Source: JANRJY01 sp033763735 (GTDB lineage: Bacteria > Bacteroidota > Bacteroidia > Cytophagales > UBA9547). Taken from it: 64,000 nt of DNA. The notes under the pieces are model-generated. The model made no database searches. It was not told where the DNA came from and saw nothing but the letters and a program-made list of their open reading frames with translations. Positions 9,478 through 18,825 of this stretch are shown here, piece by piece. Numbering within the stretch: the first letter of the stretch is position 1; each line of letters opens with the position of its first letter. The position numbers and the translations under genes were made by a program. The stretch is taken from positions 39,303 through 103,302 of the forward strand of contig JANRJY010000123.1 in the NCBI GenBank assembly GCA_033763735.1, given 5' to 3'.

Positions 9478-9711
9478 ATGAATCTTCAATACATTTCGGA
9501 TAACAAAGGCATTACCACTGGCGTATTTATCCCAATACAAGAATGGAATATGCTCAAAGAAAACTACAACTTACCCGAAGATGATTTTGAATTTAACCCT
9601 ACTCAAAAAAAGGAACTAAATGACAGAATTGACCATTATTTAAAGAATCCCAACGACTTGCTAGATTGGGAGGAAGTTGAAAAAAGGCTTTTGGCTCGCA
9701 ATGCAAAATAA
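9478..9711 (+). CDS. Antitoxin of ParE-type toxin-antitoxin pair
   Basis: Small acidic protein of 77 residues beginning MNLQYISDNKGITTGVFIPI, a pattern common in Bacteroidota addiction-module antitoxins. The N-terminal part probably forms a PHD/YefM-like or AbrB-like dimer and DNA-binding unit, and the C-terminal helices (KELNDRIDHYLKNPNDLLDW) would wrap the toxin. I chose the ATG at 9478; a longer reading from 9451 starts upstream without support. The stop overlaps the toxin ATG as TAATG, so translation is coupled. A candidate promoter lies immediately upstream. The family is assigned mainly by size and partner gene. Confidence 0.75.
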   Translation: MNLQYISDNKGITTGVFIPIQEWNMLKENYNLPEDDFEFNPTQKKELNDRIDHYLKNPNDLLDWEEVEKRLLARNAK

Positions 9712-10019
9712 TGCCTTATAAGATTTTACCTTTTGCTGAAATTGATTTACAGGAAAGTGTGGATTGGTATGCTCTTCGCCAACCCGGGCTCGAAGCCGAT
9801 TTATTAACTGACACCAGAAAAACCATTCAATTTATTAATCAAAATCCGTATGCGTATCAAGTAAAATATAAGCGCAAGGGCTTACAAATCAGGAAAGCTC
9901 CTGCAAATAGATTTCCTTTCGTAGTGGTTTACTTTATTGATGAAAATGTACAATGTATAATTATAATTGCCATTTGGCATACCTCACGTAACCCTAAAAA
10001 AATTAAGAAACGATTATAA
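9711..10019 (+). CDS. ParE/RelE-superfamily toxin
   Basis: A 102-residue basic protein of the RelE/ParE fold. It starts with YKILPFAEIDLQESVDWYALRQPG (the helical hairpin typical of ParE) and ends with IWHTSRNPKKIKKRL, the characteristic HTSRNPxxW-like C-terminal strand. ParE members poison DNA gyrase while RelE members cleave mRNA; the missing RelE catalytic pattern and the hairpin favour ParE-like, but the target cannot be decided from sequence. It directly follows its antitoxin with a one-base overlap. Confidence 0.82.
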   Translation: MPYKILPFAEIDLQESVDWYALRQPGLEADLLTDTRKTIQFINQNPYAYQVKYKRKGLQIRKAPANRFPFVVVYFIDENVQCIIIIAIWHTSRNPKKIKKRL

Positions 10020-10033
10020 CATTCTAATCAAAC

Positions 10034-10075
10034 CTTTGCATCCTTTGCAAAAAACTTCAAATTCTTTGGGGTTAA
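10034..10075. repeat. Dispersed CTTTGCATCC repeat, copy 1
   Basis: These 42 bases closely match 12101-12142: CTTTGCATCCTTT, then AAACTTCAAATTCT and GGTTAA are shared, with a handful of substitutions. The second copy is part of a larger palindrome, while this copy lacks the complementary right arm. It lies just after a toxin gene. It is probably an intergenic repeat family of this genome. Confidence 0.6.
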
Positions 10076-10099
10076 CTTGATTTAGAATTGAAGATTACC

Positions 10100-10123
10100 T
10101 GTCCCGGATTTGTTTCGGGAACA
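10100..10123 (+). terminator. Possible terminator hairpin after the toxin gene
   Basis: TGTCCCG (10100-10106) pairs with CGGGAACA (10116-10123) with one bulged base, followed by ATTTTTG. The short T-run makes a Rho-independent terminator plausible. The same inverted motif also occurs as a common intergenic repeat in Bacteroidota, so this is tentative. Confidence 0.4.
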
Positions 10124-10194
10124 ATTTTTGATTTAATAAAACTACTGTTGGTAATAGGAAATAAGTTTTTTGCTTACTAATTTCATATTCTGAT

Positions 10195-11747
10195 ATGCGC
10201 ATTTTTGTTATTTTATTCCTATTTTTCCAAAACTCATTTATGCAAATGCAGGAACTTATAGGCCTTTTGCCGATACTACTATTTGGTGGGTGGAATATAA
10301 AAACAAAATATCTGAAGGTAGCGGATGTACAAGACAGTTTATTTATTTGTTTGGAGATACCAATGTACTTGGTATGAAATACAAAAAAATATATTATTCA
10401 AAAACCTATTTTTATTCATTAAGTGAAGCAAAAGCAGACACTAACAAAGTTTTTTTATTCAATGGATTACTTCGAAACGACAGCATTAACCGAAAAGCAT
10501 ATTATGTGCCTAATTCACTATTAGGAGCGAACTTTACCACTAGTAGCGAAATATTGTTGTATGACTTTAAACTTAACGTAGGTGATACATTGCCGCATAC
10601 ATATATATACAGATATAACCATGGAATGAGCAATACTTTACCCAACCAATTGACGGTAAGTGGAATTGACAGTTTATTGATAGATGGTAAATACCACAAA
10701 AGATACACATTTATCAATGTGAATAGCATTTCGGGCTATATTATGGAAGGTATTGGCAATGGAGCAGGTTTATTGCAACCTTTAGAAATGGCAGTAACGC
10801 CTTCTCCTATACAAGACCTAAGCAGTTCAAAATACCCTATAAATGTAAAAAAAGTGTTGGTTGGAAAATGGAAAGACTCACTTTTTACAAGGATGAATAC
10901 CAGTTTACAATGTCCATCTTATACACCTTTTTCAGAAGATACGGCAATTTGGAAATGGGGTTATTACTACGATAGATACAATAAAACCTATGTATGTGAT
11001 TTTTATTATCTTGCTGAAAATAGATTAATTAAAGGAAAAAAATATAAAACATATTATTACGGATGGCTAAACAACTTTCATTACAACAATATTAGCACTA
11101 AGTATTATATTAGGAATGATAGTATTAATAAGAAAGTTTTTGCAGTTAACCGATATCAAGTTGATAGTAGTGAATATGTGCTATATGATTTTAATTTGTA
11201 TATCGAAAAAACAGGAAATTATATCTACTTGAGTGATGGCAATAAACTAACAATCAATTCAATAAATACAATTAATATTGGTAAAACAAATTATAAAACT
11301 TATATAGGAACAAAAAACAAAGAAACGTATACTCTTATTGAAGGTGTTGGAGCAGAATATGTTTCAACACAATATAGTCAAGAATATGTATTAATAAATT
11401 ATTATGACAAAAAGAATACAGACTCTTCAATTAATTTTTTAGTAAAGCAATTAAATAATAGTAATTGTAGAGCGCTAGAAAATATAAATGAATTAATAAG
11501 CAATCAAATATCAATAAATATCAGACCCAATCCAATCTATGCTTCCGGTGAATTTCAAATCACTTCAGCTGAAAATAATTTAATAAAAGTCCAAATCTTC
11601 AACCTCCTCGGCATCAAAGAAGTAGAAATTGAAAATATAAATGCTAAAGAAGTTTCTATCACCCTTAACAATAAAAATACAGGGCTTAGGTTGGTTTATA
11701 TTTATTTGCAAAATGATGTAATCATCAAAAAAATAATGGTGGAGTGA
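10195..11747 (+). pseudogene. Secreted protein with type A-like T9SS sorting domain, frameshifted in the signal peptide
   Basis: The frame from ATG 10195 encodes a signal-peptide-like start (MRIFVILFLFF) but soon leaves the long frame. The long frame (GTG 10290 onward, 485 residues) clearly continues upstream as YANAGTYRPFADTTIWW without a start codon before a stop at 10191. One extra T in the T-run at 10222-10226 would join them into a good signal peptide ending near YANA. The C-terminal ~80 residues (INIRPNPI, then VQIFNLLGIKEVEI and IYLQNDVIIKKIMVE) look like a type A Por secretion domain. The central part is two related Tyr/Asn-rich halves of unknown function. It is either a true frameshift or a sequencing error. 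Confidence 0.65.
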
Positions 11748-11818
11748 AAATAATTTTCAATCAATAATAGGAGATACTTCAATATTGCCTTAAATTTACT
11801 CAACAAAAAATCCCAAAT

Positions 11819-12046
11819 ATGAAATACATATTGGATATTGAAATATAAGATAATGACATCTCTTTTGCAGAGAAATTTTTTAAATCGGTATCTTTTATAA
11901 AAAGGGTAAAAACAGTGCCATCAAATGAAATTACAAATCCTGCTATTCTTCAAAGCATCGAAGCTTATGAAAAAGGGAAGCTACAACCAACTCCCTTAAG
12001 CTTATCTGAATTAAAACATTATAAAAATTGCAGAGTAGATGTATAA
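11819..12046 (+). pseudogene. Antitoxin-like gene with an in-frame stop at codon 10
   Basis: Reading from ATG 11819 gives MKYILDIEI, then TAA at 11846-11848, then a further 65 sensible codons (DNDISFAEKFFKSVSFIKRV..., ending HYKNCRVDV) to TAA at 12044. The layout of a short beta-strand start, a FAEKFF helix and a C-terminal SLSELKH stretch resembles small Bacteroidota antitoxins. A single CAA-to-TAA change would explain the stop. No in-frame ATG follows the stop, and no toxin gene follows. It lies in the 485-base stretch between the secreted protein and aroK. Confidence 0.55.
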
Positions 12047-12096
12047 AGTCTATTTAGGTCTATCAAACTGATTTTACTACAATTTCAAAATTTTAA

Positions 12097-12194
12097 AATT
12101 CTTTGCATCCTTTACGATAAACTTCAAATTCTCTCTGGTTAAAGTTTGCCTTTATTTTTAACCGCAAAGTGCGCAAAGATTATCGCAAAGAATT
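12097..12194. repeat. Palindromic repeat with CGCAAAG motifs, copy 2
   Basis: The outer arms ATTCTTTGC (from about 12098) and GCAAAGAAT (ending near 12192) are inverted copies, and the inner arms GGTTAAA (12138-12144) and TTTAACC (about 12156-12162) also pair. The right half holds three GCAAAG units spaced by short linkers. The left 42 bases match the element at 10034-10075. The whole could fold into a long cruciform and looks like a non-autonomous or REP-type dispersed element. It ends about 40 bases before the aroK stop. Confidence 0.6.
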
Positions 12195-12231
12195 GAGGGA
12201 TAAAAAATATTAATCATTACGCATTAATCCT

Positions 12232-12744
12232 TCAATCCATTTCATTCAGCGAAAGTACTATGTCGTTGGCACTAATGCTATTGCCTTTGATGATTAGTTT
12301 AGCTTGGTTGTAAAAAGGCAATCGTTGTTCGTATAATTCGGTCATGTAGGCAAGCAATTGCTCTTTGTTTTTGCCTTCAATCATGGGTCTTTTGTCGCGT
12401 TGAGGGCTGCTCCAAAGTCGATCCGTAATTTCCTGTACCGGCACATACAAAAAGACGGTAATGCCCGACACATTCATTATTGTCATATTATCATTGAAAC
12501 AAGCGGCTCCTCCTCCTGTGGCAATCAGTAAATTCTTTTCTTTGGATAATTCTTTGATGGCTTCTGTTTCTTTGTTTCGGAAATAAGTTTCTCCATGGTC
12601 TGCAAAAATTTGACTCACTGTTTTGTTCTCTTTACGACAAACGTATTCGTCCAAATCAATAAAGCTAAGCTTTAACATTTGAGCAATTTGTTTGCCTAAA
12701 GTTGTTTTACCACTACCGGTAAGTCCTATTAAATATATGTGCAT
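12232..12744 (-). CDS. aroK: Shikimate kinase
   Basis: Phosphorylates shikimate in the aromatic amino acid pathway. The 170 residues are standard length. The Walker A motif is GLTGSGKTT at residues 7-15, the shikimate-binding FIDLDEYV has Asp30 and Asp32, then come the GGGAACF glycine motif and the lid region with DKRPMI. The start ATG gives MHIYLIGLTG with no extra N-terminus. It stands alone on the reverse strand with comM/yifB upstream at 12868, 123 bases away. Confidence 0.95.
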   Translation of the reverse strand: MHIYLIGLTGSGKTTLGKQIAQMLKLSFIDLDEYVCRKENKTVSQIFADHGETYFRNKETEAIKELSKEKNLLIATGGGAACFNDNMTIMNVSGITVFLYVPVQEITDRLWSSPQRDKRPMIEGKNKEQLLAYMTELYEQRLPFYNQAKLIIKGNSISANDIVLSLNEMD

Positions 12745-12867
12745 GCTTGATTTTTGAATGATTGAGTTAGTGAATGATTGAGTTTTGAATGATTAAATGA
12801 GTAAATATTAGAATGAAACAATTTTCGATATACTATAAACTGATGACTAACAACTATTTACTACGAA

Positions 12868-14406
12868 CTATCCCGCCCATCCTTCTCTGTCTAAACTTCT
12901 GTATTGAATGGCTTCTGCCAAATGTTCCACTTTAATGTCATCAGAGCCTGCAAGGTCGGCAATTGTTCGTGATACTTTTAGTATACGGTCGTAAGCACGA
13001 GCTGATAGACCTAATTTTTCCATTGCTTTTTGCAAAAGTAACTTTCCAACTTCATTGATGGTACATATTTCTTTCACCATTTGGGTTGGCATCATCGCAT
13101 TCGAGAAAACTGTTGGTGTTTCTTTGAAGCGAACGGTCTGCATTTCACGAGCTTTTATAACCCGATCTCTTATTTTTTCACTTGTTTCTGCTTTACGATC
13201 GGATGATATTTTATCGAACGAAACGGGCGTAACTTCGATGTGCAAATCAATCCTATCTAATAATGGACCGCTTACTTTATTCAAATATTTTTGAACCACT
13301 CCCGGAGCACATACACATTCTTTTTCAGGATGATTGTAATATCCACACGGACAAGGGTTCATGCTGGCAATGAGCATAAAGTTGGCAGGGTAATCCACTG
13401 CTAATTTTGCCCTTGAAATAGTAACTCTTCGTTCTTCCAAAGGTTGACGAAGCACTTCGAGAACGGTTCTTTTAAACTCAGGTAATTCATCCAAAAAAAG
13501 CACCCCATTATGTGCTAAGGATATTTCACCAGGCTGCGGGTTGCCACCTCCACCTACCAAAGCCACATCACTTATAGTATGGTGTGGACTGCGAAAAGGG
13601 CGTTGAGCAATAAGAGAAGCAGCATGACCTAACTTGCCCGCTACGGAATGAATTTTGGTTGTTTCCAATGCCTCTATCAACGAAAGTGGAGGCAAAATAC
13701 CCGGCAATCGCTTGGCTAACATCGTTTTGCCTGCTCCGGGAGGCCCAATCATAATCACATTGTGACCTCCTGCAGCAGCTACTTCCATCCCTCGTTTGAT
13801 GTTTTCTTGTCCTTGTACCTGACTAAAGTCAGCATCATATACATTTTGAGTATTAATAAAAATATCTCTGGTATCCATTTTTAATGGACTAATCGGCAAT
13901 TTTCCTTCCAAAAAATCAACCGCTTCTTGCAAAGAATTTATGCCTATTACATCCAAATTATTTACAATCGCAGCTTCTGATGCATTGTCTTTGGGTAAAA
14001 TAAATCCTTTAAATCCGAGTTTACGAGCTTCAATAGCAATGGGTAAAACGCCTTTCACACTTCTTAATGAGCCATCTAAGGCCAATTCGCCCATAATGAT
14101 ATATTTCTCAAGCGCTTCTGTCAGCATCTGTTCGGATGCACTTAAAATAGCTAAAGCGATAGGTAAATCAAATGAAGAGCCTTCTTTACGGACATCAGCA
14201 GGTGCAAGATTCACCACTACTTTTTGTCGAGGCATGCGCATGCCCATTTCTTTAATGGCACTTTCCACTCGCTGTGCGCTTTCTTTCACAGCGTTATCCG
14301 GCAATCCTACCATATACAAGTTTTGACCTTGTCCTACACTTACTTCTACTGTAACCAGGTGGGCATTTACACCATATACAGCACCTCCGAATGATTTGGC
14401 TAACAT
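12868..14406 (-). CDS. comM: YifB/ComM-family Mg-chelatase-like AAA+ ATPase
   Basis: A 512-residue protein of the ComM/YifB family. It has an N-terminal Lon-protease-like S5 domain (GLPDNAVKESAQRVESAIK), the Mg-chelatase AAA+ core with Walker A GPPGAGKTMLAKRLPGILPP and Walker B region VLFLDELPEFKRTVLEVLRQ, a Cys cluster (MNPCPCGYYNHPEKECVC), and the C-terminal helical lid (ARAYDRILKVSRTIADL). ComM in other bacteria is a hexameric helicase promoting branch migration during transformation; here the role is inferred by family. The start overlaps no other gene, and the RND pump gene begins 120 bases away on the other strand. Confidence 0.92.
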   Translation of the reverse strand: MLAKSFGGAVYGVNAHLVTVEVSVGQGQNLYMVGLPDNAVKESAQRVESAIKEMGMRMPRQKVVVNLAPADVRKEGSSFDLPIALAILSASEQMLTEALEKYIIMGELALDGSLRSVKGVLPIAIEARKLGFKGFILPKDNASEAAIVNNLDVIGINSLQEAVDFLEGKLPISPLKMDTRDIFINTQNVYDADFSQVQGQENIKRGMEVAAAGGHNVIMIGPPGAGKTMLAKRLPGILPPLSLIEALETTKIHSVAGKLGHAASLIAQRPFRSPHHTISDVALVGGGGNPQPGEISLAHNGVLFLDELPEFKRTVLEVLRQPLEERRVTISRAKLAVDYPANFMLIASMNPCPCGYYNHPEKECVCAPGVVQKYLNKVSGPLLDRIDLHIEVTPVSFDKISSDRKAETSEKIRDRVIKAREMQTVRFKETPTVFSNAMMPTQMVKEICTINEVGKLLLQKAMEKLGLSARAYDRILKVSRTIADLAGSDDIKVEHLAEAIQYRSLDREGWAG

Positions 14407-14526
14407 ATTGTTCCTAAAAGTAATATATCAGCTTGTAAAGTTAAGTAACTTGTTTATAAAAAGTATAAATAGCAAAAGATATTGAAGTATTTAATTTAGG
14501 TTAGGTAATTTTAAGATTGAATTGAG

Positions 14527-17500
14527 ATGTTTGATAGAATAATTAAATTTAGCATTGGCAACAAATTAATTGTTGCGATTTTGACTTTAGCAATGGCAAT
14601 TTGGGGTGGATATTCGCTTACCCAATTACCTATTGATGCTGTTCCTGATGTTACAAATAATCAAGTTCAGATTATTACCCATGCACCGGCACTAAGCGCA
14701 CAAGAGGTTGAACGGTTCATAACTGCTCCTTTAGAAATAGCGTTTGCCAATGTACCCCAACAAATAGAAATCCGATCCATTTCACGTTCCGGGTTATCTG
14801 TGATTACAGTTGTATTTGAAGATGAAGCTGATTTATATCGTGCAAGGCAGTTAGTCTCCGAGCAAATAAAAGTTGCACAGCAAGTAATTCCTCCAAATAT
14901 TGGTGTTCCGGAATTGGCTCCAATTACTACAGGTTTGGGCGAAATATATCAATATGTAGTGGATGTAAAACCCGGATATGAAGGGAAATACACTTTGGAA
15001 GACATACGTACCGTTCAAGATTGGATTGTAAAACGCAAACTTGCAGGCACACCCGGTGTAACAGAAGTTAGTTCGTTTGGTGGCAAATTAAAATCATATG
15101 AAATAGCTGTTGATCCTGAAAAACTCAGGGCGATGGATATTAGCTTGATTCAAATATTTAAGGCATTAGAGACTAATAATGATAATACTGGGGGAAGTTA
15201 TATCGAAAAAAATCATAGAGCACTTTTTATAAGAGGAGAAGGTTTAATTACATCCCTTGGAGATATTAAAAATATTGTAATTATAGAAAGAAATGGTATT
15301 CCAATATATATTAATGATGTTGCAGAAGTGAATTTCAACTACGAAGTTCGATATGGTGCTATGACAAAGAACGGCAAAGGTGAAGTTGTAGGGGGCGTTG
15401 TGCTCATGCTCAAGGGAGCTAATTCCCAAAAGGTTATTGAAGCAGTAGAGAATAAAATAGCTAAAATCAATGAAATACTTCCGGAGGGATTGGTCATAAT
15501 TCCATTTATTAATCGCTCTGAATTAATTGAACGGGCCATTGGCACAGTTAAAAACAACCTGATTGAGGGAGGACTCATTGTAATATTTGTACTCGTTTTG
15601 CTATTGGGAAATTTACGGGCAGGCATTTTGGTAGCTTCAGTTATTCCATTATCCTTATTATTTGCATTTGCCTTAATGCACATGTTTGGTGTTTCGGCTA
15701 ATTTGATGAGCTTGGGTGCTATTGACTTTGGCTTAGTTGTAGATGGTGCAGTTATAGTTGTGGAAGCTATTATGCATCATTTGGTAATTAATGCTCGTCA
15801 GTCCGGTGTTTTGAAAATAGATAGAAACGAAATGGATAATACCGTTTTTGAATCTGCTTCAAAAATCAGGCAATCAGCTGCTTTTGGAGAAATTATTATA
15901 TTAATTGTGTATCTTCCAATATGGGCACTGGCAGGCATTGAAGGTAAAATGTTCAAACCCATGGCACAAACCGTTTCATTTGCAATATTAGGTTCGTTAA
16001 TATTATCAATGACATATGTGCCTATGGCGGCATCTGTTTTTTTAAGTAAAAAAATCAGAACCAACCCTGACATTTCTGAAAAAGTAATTGACAAATTGTA
16101 CTCTTGGTACAAACCCGTGCTTATGTTTTGTATGAAAATCAAATTGCAAATTGTAGGACTGGCACTACTATTTTTGGTTTTTAGTTTATGGTTGTTTACT
16201 AAATTAGGTGGCGAATTTTTACCCCGATTAGAAGAAGGTAACTTTGCAGTTGAAACTAAAATTGGCACCGGAAGTTCGCTTACTGATATGGTGGAAACTT
16301 GTACCAAAGCCGAACAAATTTTATTACAATTTCCCGAAGTAAAGCAAGTAGTAAGTAGGATAGGAGCTCCTGAAATTCCTACGGATCCCATGCCTATGGA
16401 AAATGGCGACTTAATGATAATTCTTAAAAATAAATCAGAGTGGACAAGTGCAAAAACCATGCCTGAACTAGCTGAAAAAATGAATGATAAACTTAAGGCT
16501 ATCCCCGGATTGCAACTCTCGTTTTTACAACCTATAGAAATGCGAACTAATGAACTTATATCTGGTGTAAGAGCTGATGTGGGTATAAAAATATTTGGAG
16601 ATGACTTAAATGAGTTGCTGACTGTGGCACAAAAAACAGCCTCTTTAATTAGCAATGTTGAAGGAATCAAAGATTTGAAAGTAGAACCAATTGAAGAAGT
16701 GCCGCAAATATTAGTGACCTATAATAGAGAGCGAATTGCTCGATATGGACTGAATATTAAGGACTTGAATACCTTGCTTCGAACTAGCTTTGCCGGTGAG
16801 CGAGCTGGATATGTGTTTGAAGGAGAAAAACGATTCAGTTTGATTGTAAGATTAAGTGAAAAAAGCCGTAATGATATTACTGATTTGAGTGGCATTTATA
16901 TTGATTTGCCTAATGGAAACAAAATTCCATTTTCAGAAGTAGCAACTATCAAATATGCCGATGCACCTATGCAGGTTTCGCGCGAAAACACCAAACGTAG
17001 AGTATCAATTACTTTCAATGTGCGTGGCAGAGATGTAGAATCAACGGTAATAGAAACAGAGCAATTAATGAAGCAAAAAATTCAGTTGCCTCCCGGGTAC
17101 TTTTTTACATTTGGCGGCCAGTTTGAAAATTTGATTGAAGCAAAACAACGTCTTGTGATTGCAGTTCCGGTGGCTTTAGCTTTAATATTTTTATTATTAT
17201 TTTTTACTTTCCATTCTGCCAAAGATGCGTTGCTTATTTATTCATCCATACCCCTTTCGGCCATTGGAGGCATCATTGCATTATGGTGGAGAGATATGCC
17301 CTTTAGTATTTCAGCAGGCATTGGTTTTATTGCACTATTTGGGGTATGCGTACTAAATGGCATTGTTTTAATTAGTTATTTAAAATCTCTTGAAAAAGAA
17401 GGAGTTATGGATATAAATGAAAGAATATTTGAAGCTACAAAAGTGCGTTTCCGACCTGTAATTATGACTGCAATGGTCGCATCTTTAGGTTTTTTGCCAA

Positions 17501-17640
17501 TGGCAATATCACACTCTGCAGGGGCAGAAGTTCAAAAACCTCTGGCAACCGTGGTAATAGGTGGTTTGGTTTCTGCTACATTGCTTACACTCATTGTATT
17601 ACCGATTTTATACAACTTGGCATATGCTAAAAAACAGTAA
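14527..17640 (+). CDS. CusA/CzcA-family heavy-metal efflux RND pump
   Basis: Inner-membrane proton-driven pump exporting metal cations. At 1037 residues it has the full HME-RND layout: TM1, a periplasmic porter loop starting QLPIDAVPDVTNNQVQI, six TM helices, a second porter loop (GEFLPRLEEGNFAVETKIG), and six more TM helices. The proton-relay motif DFGLVVDGAVIVVE places Asp400, Asp406 and Glu413 where CzcA has D402, D408 and E415. The family is secure but the metal (Cu/Ag or Co/Zn/Cd) cannot be told. There is no C-terminal TolC fusion, unlike some Bacteroidota relatives. It overlaps the adaptor gene by 17 bases. Confidence 0.93.
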   Translation: MFDRIIKFSIGNKLIVAILTLAMAIWGGYSLTQLPIDAVPDVTNNQVQIITHAPALSAQEVERFITAPLEIAFANVPQQIEIRSISRSGLSVITVVFEDEADLYRARQLVSEQIKVAQQVIPPNIGVPELAPITTGLGEIYQYVVDVKPGYEGKYTLEDIRTVQDWIVKRKLAGTPGVTEVSSFGGKLKSYEIAVDPEKLRAMDISLIQIFKALETNNDNTGGSYIEKNHRALFIRGEGLITSLGDIKNIVIIERNGIPIYINDVAEVNFNYEVRYGAMTKNGKGEVVGGVVLMLKGANSQKVIEAVENKIAKINEILPEGLVIIPFINRSELIERAIGTVKNNLIEGGLIVIFVLVLLLGNLRAGILVASVIPLSLLFAFALMHMFGVSANLMSLGAIDFGLVVDGAVIVVEAIMHHLVINARQSGVLKIDRNEMDNTVFESASKIRQSAAFGEIIILIVYLPIWALAGIEGKMFKPMAQTVSFAILGSLILSMTYVPMAASVFLSKKIRTNPDISEKVIDKLYSWYKPVLMFCMKIKLQIVGLALLFLVFSLWLFTKLGGEFLPRLEEGNFAVETKIGTGSSLTDMVETCTKAEQILLQFPEVKQVVSRIGAPEIPTDPMPMENGDLMIILKNKSEWTSAKTMPELAEKMNDKLKAIPGLQLSFLQPIEMRTNELISGVRADVGIKIFGDDLNELLTVAQKTASLISNVEGIKDLKVEPIEEVPQILVTYNRERIARYGLNIKDLNTLLRTSFAGERAGYVFEGEKRFSLIVRLSEKSRNDITDLSGIYIDLPNGNKIPFSEVATIKYADAPMQVSRENTKRRVSITFNVRGRDVESTVIETEQLMKQKIQLPPGYFFTFGGQFENLIEAKQRLVIAVPVALALIFLLLFFTFHSAKDALLIYSSIPLSAIGGIIALWWRDMPFSISAGIGFIALFGVCVLNGIVLISYLKSLEKEGVMDINERIFEATKVRFRPVIMTAMVASLGFLPMAISHSAGAEVQKPLATVVIGGLVSATLLTLIVLPILYNLAYAKKQ

Positions 17641-18763
17641 TTTATTTCTAATTTTTTCAATAATCATAATTGTTTCGTGTAATACTAAACAAGAAGTAGT
17701 TGATAATTCAATAAACAAGGATAAAGATGAAATAGTATTAAGTACAGAACAAATTTCAAATTCCGGGATTGAATTGGGGTTGGTTCAAATCAAAAAGGTT
17801 ACTAGTGAAGTGCTTGCCAATGGCATTATAGATGTGCCACCTCAAAACCTTGCGAGTGTAAGCACAGCCATGGGTGGATACGTGAAAAAGTCTAATATTC
17901 TGCCGGGCACTCATGTGCATAAGGGAGAAGTTTTGTGTGAGCTTGAAAATTTGGATTTCATTCAAATGCAACAAGATTATTTAATTGCTAAAAATAAACT
18001 GGAACTCGCTGAGTTGGAGCTCAAAAGACAAAGTGAACTTGCTCAGGTCAATGTAAATTCCAGACGAGAACTTCAGATTTCTACTTCTGAATACAATATA
18101 AATAAGGCATCCGTGAATGCTTTAGAACAAAAACTAAAAATATTAGGCATTAATATTATTGATTTAATACAAGGTAACATTGCTCCTCGGGTTATAATAA
18201 AATCCCCCATTACTGGGGATGTCAAAAAAGTTCACATAACTTTAGGTAAATACATTAATAACTCTGATCCTTTATTCGATATTGTAGATAATTCGCATAT
18301 GCATTTGGAGCTGAGTGTGTTTGAAAAAGATATTTTAAAAATAGAAAAAAATGAACTTATTCGTTTTAAGGTACCAGCGGTGAGTGAGGAAGAATTTACA
18401 GGTAAAGTGTATTTAGTTGGTAAAACTTTTGACCCCATTAGTCGGACCATTTTAGTACACGGACACATGGATAATGAAGACAAGAAAAAATTGTTTCCGG
18501 GCATGTATGTAACTGCCAAAATAGAAACCAGTAATTACCAAACCAAAGTGATTCCTGAAGATGCATTAATTCGTCAGGATGGCAAAAATTATATTTATCT
18601 TTCAAAAAGAATACGTTTTGACAGTATACGTTTCAGGCAAATTCCTGTCCAAATTGGCACGATTGCTAATGGTTATGCGGAAATAAAAACAATCTTAATT
18701 GATACAATCGTTACTAAAGGAGCTTATTACATTCAATCTGAAATGAATAAATCAGAAGATTAA
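17624..18763 (+). CDS. RND efflux periplasmic adaptor (CusB/CzcB-type lipoprotein)
   Basis: Membrane fusion protein linking the RND pump to TolC. I chose the ATG at 17624, inside the pump gene, because it opens a lipoprotein signal (hydrophobic run, then SCN with the lipobox cysteine near residue 19). Next come a biotinyl-lipoyl half (VKKSNILPGTHVHKGEVLCEL), a coiled-coil hairpin (residues ~105-165), the second lipoyl half (APRVIIKSPITGDVKKV), beta-barrel and membrane-proximal domains. 379 residues is normal. No N-terminal metal-binding His/Met extension is seen. The 17-base overlap with the pump suggests coupled translation. Confidence 0.9.
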   Translation: MLKNSNLFLIFSIIIIVSCNTKQEVVDNSINKDKDEIVLSTEQISNSGIELGLVQIKKVTSEVLANGIIDVPPQNLASVSTAMGGYVKKSNILPGTHVHKGEVLCELENLDFIQMQQDYLIAKNKLELAELELKRQSELAQVNVNSRRELQISTSEYNINKASVNALEQKLKILGINIIDLIQGNIAPRVIIKSPITGDVKKVHITLGKYINNSDPLFDIVDNSHMHLELSVFEKDILKIEKNELIRFKVPAVSEEEFTGKVYLVGKTFDPISRTILVHGHMDNEDKKKLFPGMYVTAKIETSNYQTKVIPEDALIRQDGKNYIYLSKRIRFDSIRFRQIPVQIGTIANGYAEIKTILIDTIVTKGAYYIQSEMNKSED

Positions 18764-18825
18764 AACCTTTTTTTTGAAATCAAATCAGAATTTCTTTAAT
18801 TTGTTTCAAAACAAACCTTATCAAA

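Noticed and set aside
12097..12194. CRISPR array
   Set aside because: The GCAAAG units are too short and unevenly spaced, and the element is a palindrome; no array of equal repeats with unique spacers was found anywhere in the window.
15798..16670. 290-codon open frame on the minus strand inside the RND pump gene
   Set aside because: It lies wholly opposite a strongly conserved transporter gene and its translation is low-complexity Ser/Ile/Asn with no family motif. It is a shadow frame.
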